NCBI GenBank assembly: GCA_030847615.1 | Contig: JAUMIR010000004.1 | Span: 77,965,001-78,029,000, forward strand | Length of the DNA stretch: 64,000 nucleotides | Direction of reading: 5' to 3' | Source: Gambelia wislizenii | Lineage: Eukaryota > Chordata > Lepidosauria > Squamata > Crotaphytidae | Shown: in pieces, positions 55,986 through 64,000 of the stretch | How positions within the stretch are numbered: position 1 is the first letter of the stretch | Layout: each line of letters begins with the position of its first letter | Translations under genes and position numbers: made by a program | The notes under the pieces: model-generated | Databases searched by the model: none | What the model was told of the DNA's origin: nothing | The model's input: only the letters and a program-made list of their open reading frames with translations

Positions 55986-58900
55986 AGTGCTTAAACTTGT
56001 GGGACTTAGGCCAGTGATGCTGTTGGCTCCCAAGTGCACACCATCCACTGTGGGTTTTAGTCTAAACTTTAAAAGAGCTGTTCAAGATGCTGAATTTATT
56101 TTGGAGATAGGGTTCAGCACCCTGGATAGCTCTTTTTAAAGAGCTAACTGAAGTCAAAGCAGATTCACCATCCCATTTGCATGGATACTACTAGTTGCCA
56201 TTGGCTAAGGTTAAAATTTGGTTGCATTTTTTATTAAGTTGGAATGTCTGTGTTTATTAAGTGGATTATGCTTCATTCCTCCCTCCCCTAATGGTATACA
56301 GGATATCTAAACTCTCTGCTGAATTTAGATGAATTATCATTTTGGAACTTCACAGTGTTTTGCAGTTGCTTTGTAGCTACCTGTTCCTGTCTATTGTATT
56401 TGTTTCCCCTGTCACAAGAATTCAGTACATCCTTGTTCTCCTTTCCTTCTCTCAACAGTACAGAACAGCACAGTAGGCCTCTGACAGAGAATTACTTTAT
56501 CTGTCCACAGGGCATCCTATAAACATATGGCATAAGTGAAGATTTGAACCTGAATTTTCCAAACCAAACTTATTATCTTCTGTGTAGTTCCTAACTGGTG
56601 AGACATTCTCATCTTTTCATGGAGTGGCCAAAATAAGAAGAATAACACAAAAGAATTTTAAAAAAATAATCTGCAAAGTACTTTACAAAATCCAATGTAT
56701 GCTTCTAACATTATATAAAATAAAGATGTTCTGTTGGTCCAGTTTCTCAAGTGCAGAACTGGAACAAAGAGAAGCCCTAAAGTAAGGGTGTCCAACTTGT
56801 CAGCCTCTAGTTATTTGGGACTGCAACTCCCATCACCTCTTAACCTTGGCTATGGTGACTAAGCTAATAGAAGGACCACAAATTGCCCACTCCATTACCC
56901 CTGTCCTATGGGCTGGTTTGTACAGGCATGGAGGTCATATTTTGAATGTTAGGCATAGTGATATGTCTTGTGAATTCTCTAAATTTATGGTCACTTCTTC
57001 AGAAGGTGGGGTGTGGGTGTGGAATTCCACTGTGTGTGCTTTGATCCACAACTCAACACCACTCACAGTGCCAAGAAACAGTCTTGATGGGTTGTCACCT
57101 GAATGGAATATGGTTGTGCCAAGTAAATTGCTCAAGAGTAAGCAAGTCTGTTGCAGAACAGCAGTGCTCCCAGAAATTGCAGGCCTAGCGCCATAATTAC
57201 AGGATCTTCCTTCCCCGCCACCATATTGTATGGGCTCTGCAAATGGGAAGGGCAGCCTATAATTCCACAGCTGGGATCCATAGGGATTATTTTCTGAAGA
57301 CTGGAATGATAACTGACTTTTAAAAAAAAACTTTCTTCAGCATTTTAACAAATTCTATTTCTTACAGTTAACTAATCAGAGATGAGAGGAAACCTAAAGG
57401 CATTAACAGGCCTGAGCAATAGAATTTCTCCTTAGAAACAGTCGCAATAAAGATGCAGCTTGCCTAAGGAGGGTTGTTCTATTGTTCAGGAGGACTAAGA
57501 TCAAGTTGCTGTGTGGGAAGGCAAGTTAGCTCCCTTGCGGCTCTCTCCTTGTCTCAGGCCCAGTCTCATCTTTCTTCTAAAGAGCACATTTGACTTCATA
57601 ATGAAGCACAGCAGGGCATTATGTCTTCAGCACCCTTCATCTTCTTTCCCAGATCCCCCATTTCAGCAGGTGAGGGAATATAGACACAGATAGATAGTAA
57701 TTCACTCCTAGCCTAGGAACGGAAGAGAGAAATGGCTTTACCCACATTTCCTGTCCCTATTTTCCATTCCCTCTGTACCTTTGAAAATGAAAGTACTTTA
57801 TGTCCCCCACTTCCCTCCTCCTTTCTTGCTTATGTCATCTCTTTCCTTCCCTTTTTTATCAAAAATCTTTCTGAAGATCTCAAAGAAAGGTTTTCTCATT
57901 GGATATCCCACTTTGAATCAAAGTTTTCACCCATTTTGCTTCCAGCAGCAACTAAGGCCAGGCAAGAAGTTAGTCATCCCATAAAAGAAATATTACAGAA
58001 CTTTCTATCTCTCAGGGGAATGGAGAAGGCAGAGGTGGGGGGAGGCAACCTTTGTTACTACTGTATAGATAATTGTACAGCACTGGCATTGGTATTACTG
58101 CTGTGCATGCTCATGCTAGACTGGATCCCTTGTGTCAGTTTAATTTACAGATGAATTAATGTGAGAGAAAAAAAGAGAGCCAAGCTTCCCCATGCTCAAA
58201 GGTCATAAATAATGAGGGGATGTTGTGGCTGTTGTTGCTATTGCTACCTTACTTGTCCTGGACAAGATTTCATTAGAGCATGCTGGTTTGGATTTCAGAT
58301 CTGGATTTTTTTTATATTCTAAAATCAGTGTAAAACCAGCACCTTTAGGGCAAATCTGACAGAAGAGTTTGGCATTACCATCTGGGTAAATACAGTGCCT
58401 TTAAACTCCTGGCTTCCATAAGGGTCCCATTCTTTGGGTTCCCTATAAAAATGGTAATGAAACTAGTCATCTCTGTGAACAGCCATTAGTAAGAGATGAC
58501 ACTGCAAATCTAACAGCATGTGGCTACATGTTCATTCACACTTGAAACTTAGGTCCAAATGTTGTTGTGTGTGAAAGAGCATTTAAAAATAGCTGTGTTA
58601 TAATTGGAAGCTGCTCTTCTCCCATCATCATAAACAATGTTATAACTGTAATGTTTCCATCGATTTCTCTTGGTGCACAAGGCTTACAAGTCTCCTGCTA
58701 ATCAGTAGAAGGCTTGGATAACCTAGGAAAAGAGAATAGAAGGGGGAAATGAAAGAATCTTGAAGTGCAAACCTATGCATGTCTACTTGAAAATCAGTCC
58801 CACTGAATTTAGTGAGACTTGCTCTCAAGTAAGTGTGCTTCAGACTGAATACACTGAATTGTACTCTCTGGTAAGTAAGCTTAAGATTGCTATAGTTCAG

Positions 58901-59274
58901 GAAGCACACTAGAACTCTCTAGTACAGAAGTCTGAATAAAACACCAAACTAAAAATCGTAGGATTCTACAGGATGGAGCCACAACTGGCAATGTGATATA
59001 ACTGTGCAGTATAGAAACCCACCAAACTCCTGTGAGGCAAGGAGCTATGCTGATGGCAGCAGTACTGCTGGCAGGTCTCCCATTTCATTCAGGCTTTTGC
59101 TGAGGAACCAGACTAAATGTGCCAAACAGCTACTGGGCAGCAGGAGTAGTGGATGTGGGTGTGTGACACTGGCGAAGGATCTCTCAGAGACAGTGGCACA
59201 GCTAACACTTGTTAGTATTGCTCAGAAGGAGGCATGCTAAACTCCTTTTGAATGTCTTTTACCATAAAAACCCT
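55986..59274. other. no supported gene; one MITE half
   Basis: A hAT-type MITE half lies at about 56785-56860 ('gactgcaactcccatcacct'). A plus-strand open frame at 57732-58154 (140 codons) has no recognised domain and is not called. Confidence 0.4.
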
Positions 59275-61395
59275 ATTATGAGACAATCCAAAATGAATCA
59301 AGAGATAGTGCCAGAAGATGAAACTCCCAGGTTGGATAGCACTCAGTGAGCTACTGGGGTAGAGCAGAGGACAACTATGAACATTTAACCCAGGAATGGG
59401 GATGCTCTACAACCAGCAGAGGAGCACATGACCAAGTACAAATAAAAAGACAATGGAAACAGTATGCTTAAGAACAACATAAAAGAGATGAAAATATGAC
59501 AGATTCATTCAAGGAAGAACAGTTTGAAGATGAATCTACAATTTTCAAAAGTGAAATGGAAGCTGCACTCAGAGCACTTGGGATAAATAAATTACCAGGA
59601 ACAGATAGCGTAACAATAGAGCTGCTTCAAGCCACAGAGACAGAATCTACTCTAGTTCTAACTAAAATCTGCCAGCAAATATGGAAAACAAAACAATGGC
59701 CCAGAGATTGGAAATGCTCAATATACATTTCAATCTCCAAGAAAGGGGACAGCAGGGATAAGTAACCAGGACTATTGCATTAATTTTCCATGCAAACAAA
59801 GTGATGCTCAAAATTCTACAACAAAGATTTTTACCATATATGGAGCAAGAAATACCAGGTATACACACTGGGTTCAGGAAAGGAAGATGTACTAGAGATC
59901 ATATTGTAAATATAAATTGGATAATGGAACGCACCAAAGATTTTCAGAAGAAAACCAGTCTGGCTTTATAGATTATAACAAAGTCTTTGATTGTGTAGAT
60001 CATGAAAAACTATGGATCACTCTTAAAGAAATGGGTGTGTGACAACATTTGATTGTCCTGTGCATAATGTGTATGTAGGACAAGAGGCTACCATCAAGAC
60101 AGAATATGGAGAAATGAAATGGTCTCCAGTTGGCATGGGAGTCAGGCAAGGCAGCTCTTTATCACCCTATTTGTTTAACTTGTAGACTAAACATACAGAA
60201 ATCAGGATTAGACTCGGAGGAATGAGGTATGAAAACTGGAGGAAGAAACATCAACAATTTAAGATATGCAGATGATACCATACTGCTTGCAGAAAATAGC
60301 AAAGGCTTGGAATGAATATTATAGCTGAATATTGAGAAAACAAAAATAATGACCACAGATGATTTACATAAATTTAAAGCAAATGATGAAGAGATTGAAA
60401 TACTATAGTTCATGGTTTTCCATATCTTGATTCAGTCATTCATCAGAACAGAGACTGCAGTCAAGAAATCAGAAGAAGACTAGGACTTGGAAGGGCAGCT
60501 ATGAATGAACTAAACAAGATGCTGAAGTGTAAAGATACATAATTGAATACTAACATTAGGATTGCTCATGCCATCGTATTTCCAGTTCCTGTGTATGGTT
60601 GTGAAAGCTGGACAATGAAGAAAGCTGATAGGAAGAAAATAAACTCATTTTAAATGTGGTGCTGTAGAAGAGTTCTACAGATGCCGTGAATTGCTACAAA
60701 GACAAATCAATGGGTCCTAGAGCAAATCAAACCTGAGCTCTCCCTAAAAGCCAATATAACTAAACTGAGACTGCCATACTTTGGCCATATCATAAGAAGA
60801 CATGACTCACTAGAAAAGACAATAATGCTTGGTAAGGTAGAAGGCAGTAGGAAAACAGCAAGACCACATTTCAGATAGATAGACACGTCCCTGAATCTAC
60901 AAGACCTGAACAGGGCTGTTGATAGGATGAGTTGGAGGTCTCCCATTCTCTCTCTCTCTCTCTGGCTTTTCTTCGCAAACGAAGATTCAGGAAGGACTCA
61001 TCCCGCGCTTTCTGCAAGCACGCTGATGACTAAAAAGGCCAATCTGAGATAAACAAGTCCGGTTGCAAAAAGCACAGCAGAAGGTCTCCTTGGGTGATGT
61101 TTTTGGGTTGTGATTCTTTCTGCATTGTCGTTTCTCTTCAAGACTTGTTCGTCGTGAGTTCTCAAATAAGGCTGCAGCATTGTGGATAGTGCATCTCCAT
61201 GCCTCCTGATGTGAGGCCAGGGCGGACCACTGTTGGTGATCAATTTGGCCAAGCCTGAGATGTTGTTTCAGGGAGTCTTTGTATCGCTTTTTTGGAGTGC
61301 CCCTCTTACGCTGACCCGTGGCGAGTTCACCGTAGATTCATGTAGTTACCATAAGTCAAAGTCGACTTGTCGGCCATTAACAACAACAACAATAG
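59275..61395 (+). pseudogene. RTE-BovB LINE with RT and 3' end
   Basis: RT finger region 'EAALRALGINKLPGTDSV' and 'QQIWKTKQWPRDWKCSIYI' at 59560-59740; 'PGIHTGFRKGRCTRDH' near 59860; motif A 'FIDYNKVFDCVDHEKLW' near 59970; 'GMGVRQGSSLSPYLFNL' near 60140; YADD box at about 60264; thumb 'NRDCSQEIRRRLGLGRAAM' near 60450; and the C-terminal 'YFGHIIRRHDSLEKTIML' near 60780. The BovB tail ('gttaccataagtcaaagtcg') lies at 61345-61395. Many stops and frameshifts. A LINE tail is inserted just before the 3' end. Confidence 0.88.
60949..61335 (-). mobile_element. RTE-like LINE 3' tail, copy 3, nested in BovB
   Basis: Antisense of 34830-35208, with (TC)n tail, hairpin TTCGCAAACGAA and the zinc-finger region. 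Flanked by ATTC (60945-60948 and 61336-61339). Removing it rejoins the BovB tail as 'cccattcatgtagttacc'. Confidence 0.85.
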
Positions 61396-61775
61396 ATAAA
61401 CTTGAGGACAAATAAGATGTGACATCTACAATACACTTCTGTATATGTCTACATAAGATATGTTCTGTTGTGTTCAACGAGACATAATCCTAGATAAATG
61501 GGATTGTGGCCTGCATGATTTTTCTCCAATTTTTTCAAAAATCTAAAGCAGCCTCAGGAGGCTGTGACCCCGAACTGGGAAATGGTCAAATGGCTAAACC
61601 TTTACCCTCTGGTAATTTCATTTCTGCTCAGAATCAAGAAATTACTCAAGCTATTTTTTCATTTGTGGTGGAAAACATATTGGGGGACCATTTATGATTG
61701 GAAAAATAGGGGGGAGTTAACTAGCTCTTTCACCTGTTGTTCTGTGCACTGTCTCAATTTTCAATGCTGTTTTTA
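61396..61775. other. no supported gene
   Basis: Unrecognised sequence. Confidence 0.4.
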
Positions 61776-61993
61776 GGTGGTGTTATTTTGCATCTTCAGG
61801 TAAACTCCACCTTATGGAGACCCTATTGTAGGGTTTTCTTAGCAAGATTTATTCAGAGATTTGCCATTGCCATCCTCTGAGGCTGAGAGTGTGTTTTGCC
61901 CAAAGTAACCCAGAGGGTTTTCACAGCTGAACAGGGATTCAAATCCTGGTCTCTCTGAACCCTGGTCCAAAACTCAAACCACAGCACACTGGC
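61776..61993 (-). mobile_element. tRNA-derived Sauria-type SINE
   Basis: Antisense: tail 'tgttattttgcatcttcagg' and 'ccttatggagaccc', body 'ttgccattgccatcctctga', and the B box region 'ggattcaaatcctgg' before the tRNA-like head ('ccacagcacactggc'). Confidence 0.85.
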
Positions 61994-62254
61994 TATCAGT
62001 TTTCAGTTCCTGTATTACTACTTTTTAAGTTCAGGGAGCAATACAGACATGATTGTATGCTATGTTTTGTTTTGGGGGTGATGACTTCTTTGCATGGGCC
62101 TGTTATGCACAGTGATGATGCTCATGTGCAAACTAAATTAGGACAGAATGGGATACCACACAGTCTCACAGCTCTGACACAAAACCAACAACATGAGGAT
62201 TAAACAACAGGCTGGCACAGAAACTGGTGCAACTGTGGCACTGCCCTCTGCCCA

Positions 62255-62495
62255 GAAATTAAATTAATATTTATTTATTTATCACTTATATTCCACATTT
62301 CCTTTAAAGTGCTGAAGACAGTGTATGGGGGCCTCCGTCCCCACTTTATTATCACAACAAGCCTGTGAGGTAGGCCATGGCAAGAATGAGTGGCTGGCCC
62401 AAGGTTACTATATGGATTTTATATCCAAGTAAAGGCTTGAACCTAGAACTTAAAAGTACCAATTCAGCTTTCTAACCAGTCCATCACACTGGTTC
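62255..62495 (-). mobile_element. MIR/L2-mobilised-type SINE
   Basis: 'ttatttatttatcacttata', 'acaacaagcctgtgaggtag', 'gagtggctggcccaaggtta', 'ggcttgaacctagaac', 'taaccagtccatcacactgg'. This order (tail, core, B box, A box in antisense) is that of MIR-like tRNA SINEs. Confidence 0.7.
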
Positions 62496-63763
62496 CACTA
62501 GTCATTTTACTGCCTGAAACAGCCCAATTGTCACGCATGCTACCTTTCTCAGACCAACAAAAGTTTTTACCACACTATTCTGCCACTTTTAGGTATTCCC
62601 CCTTTTGATACCATCTGAAACAATTTGCTTAACTTTGCTTCATGGCATAGCTAGCCTTGATATTGTCATAATGGGACACTCCCATAACACACCACTCCTA
62701 CTTTCCAAAGTAATGTGTGAATCCTCTGTATGCTTTGTACATGTAGAAGCAGCTGGGATCTCTTGACTGTTGTCTCTGTTTCCCATAGTTCCTTCAACTA
62801 GGGATGTGTTCAGCAAGCTGTTAGTCCCAGAAGTCCTTTCCCACTTCCTGGGAGAATGCAGACTCTCTGGGCTATTTGTGTCCTTAATTAGAAGCACAGA
62901 ATAATTGGACCCTCTACGGTTGCTTGCTCAGAAAGGAAATCATTGTGAAAGGCCATGGCATTGTGCAGGTGCCGCCAGAAGACCAGCTTAGTTCCACAAA
63001 AAACAATCTGCCTTTTGTTTGCTAATTTCCAGCCCTTCAGGCATCCTCCGGAACTCTTTCCAGGGAAGGGGCATGGTCCCTGACATGAAGGGCTCCATTT
63101 TCTGGCAAGCTTTGTGGAAGATGCTGTGTTATGAGGCCGGGAAAAGGGACTTGATGCTTTCCCAAGGTCTCAGATCTGTTGTTCATTCAGACAGGGTTCA
63201 ACTCTGGAGGTCTGTGGCATGTACAGTTATTTATATTACTTGAGTGCAAACTCTGCCAGGCAGGCACACTTGCATTTTGGGAGAGGGAGCCCAGAGCCCA
63301 GGCAGTGATGAGTTGTGGCTCTGTTCCTCAACTCTTTCCTCATTTTAGAATTAATGAAAATACATTTTCTCTGATGTCTCAAAGAGGAATTTTTTGTTTG
63401 CAGTGTATTTGGTTTTTTAAATGGGTTTTAATATAATTTTAATTTTTAAAATATATATCACTTTGAGAGCTCTGGTGGACAGACACTTTTGGGAAATAAA
63501 TTTAATAAATAAGTATATCTTCATATTTAAAATAATGATAGTAATATCCCATAAACATTATAGCATCTCTGCAGACTTATGATTCTGATATTACATGTGA
63601 TGATTCATAATAAAGTTAGTGCTTCTAATTCTTACAGGGCTTTTGTATTTTATGTGTATGTGTTTTGGTTATAACTCTTAAACAGAATGTGGAGGGAAGG
63701 ATCATTGGCTTCTAAAATATAAAAATATGCACCATATAAGTACCTACCAGCTGCAGCTACACT
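62496..63763. other. no supported gene
   Basis: Unrecognised sequence. A short 'ggacagacacttttgggaaa' plus AAAT tail near 63477-63515 may be a LINE tail. Confidence 0.4.
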
Positions 63764-63853
63764 CCACAAATCTGATGAAGCCAGCTGAAGTTTGCAAAAG
63801 CTTACCTTAAATAAAACTTGTTAGTCTGCAAGGTGGCACAAGATTCCTTTATG
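63764..63853. mobile_element. single arm of the palindromic repeat at 36368
   Basis: 'tgatgaagccagctgaagtt', 'gcaaaagcttacc', 'aaataaaacttgttagtctg', 'aggtggcacaagattccttt'. Matches the right arm at 36450-36530 and a widespread amniote repeat whose class I do not recall with certainty. Confidence 0.55.
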
Positions 63854-64000
63854 GTTTTGCTATAACATTCTGTCACAACTATATACTGCACTGTCCCCAC
63901 CACAGGATTTTAGATGTGTGAATATACTGTCAGATACGTATGATTTGGCATTAGGCTGAAAAGAGCCAAATGAGGACATTGTTCTTATATTTTATAGTTA

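Noticed and set aside
57732..58154. 140-codon plus-strand open frame with a hydrophobic C-terminus
   Set aside because: No recognised domain, no repeat-encoded homology and no flanking gene structure.
63019..63243. 74-codon frame with plausible codon flow
   Set aside because: Overlapping frame equally open, no family match, too short to support.
1..64000. Bacterial or viral origin, operons or defence systems
   Set aside because: LINEs, SINEs, pol III boxes, polyadenylation-type signals and a CpG island show a vertebrate nuclear genome. No viral genes or prokaryotic gene organisation were seen.

Overview
This window looks like an intergenic or deep-intronic stretch of a squamate reptile (lizard) genome. 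The evidence is the repeat community: RTE-BovB LINEs, a Sauria-type tRNA-derived SINE with a BovB-like 3' tail, a SINE with a 5S rRNA-derived head, long low-divergence CR1, L2 3' ends, a squamate-like L1 ORF2 tail, a mariner, and many hAT- and Tigger/pogo-like MITEs. Base composition is AT-rich except for one CpG island. I could not support any complete host protein-coding gene. Nearly all recognisable coding signal is decayed transposon protein.

Layout. 0-14 kb: scattered CR1, L2 and L1 tails, hAT- and Tigger-type MITEs, an inverted pair of an unclassified TIR repeat (4.9-6.15 kb) and an intact-looking tRNA SINE with perfect A and B boxes (8.64 kb). 14-27 kb: two copies of an LTR-like repeat (14.7 and 25.6 kb), L2 3' ends, a 618-bp TIR element (20.9 kb), a 964-bp Tigger-like element carrying a GC-rich minisatellite (21.8 kb), and a 245-bp direct duplication (23.3/23.7 kb). 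27-40 kb: three decayed BovB copies, three palindromic MITEs, three Tigger-like MITEs or nested LINE tails, and a 5S-derived SINE split by a 631-bp element with a 3-bp target duplication. 41-49 kb: a mariner transposase pseudogene split by a LINE tail, an L2 reverse-transcriptase pseudogene split by a 5'-inverted CR1, and a 2.6-kb CR1. 52.8-54.0 kb: a CpG island with a consensus RFX X-box, a (CT)n tract and a consensus splice donor on the minus strand. This is the only good candidate for a host gene's 5' end. 54-64 kb: SINEs, an L2 tail, a fourth BovB with a nested LINE tail, and a MIR-like SINE.

The most informative content is insertion history. Several insertions can be read with target duplications and, in some cases, an inferable empty site. 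They give a relative chronology in which BovB, L2, mariner and the 5S SINE are older hosts, and MITEs, an RTE-like LINE tail and CR1 are later arrivals. Assignments to repeat families come from recognised protein or sequence signatures, without database searches. Boundaries of old copies are approximate.
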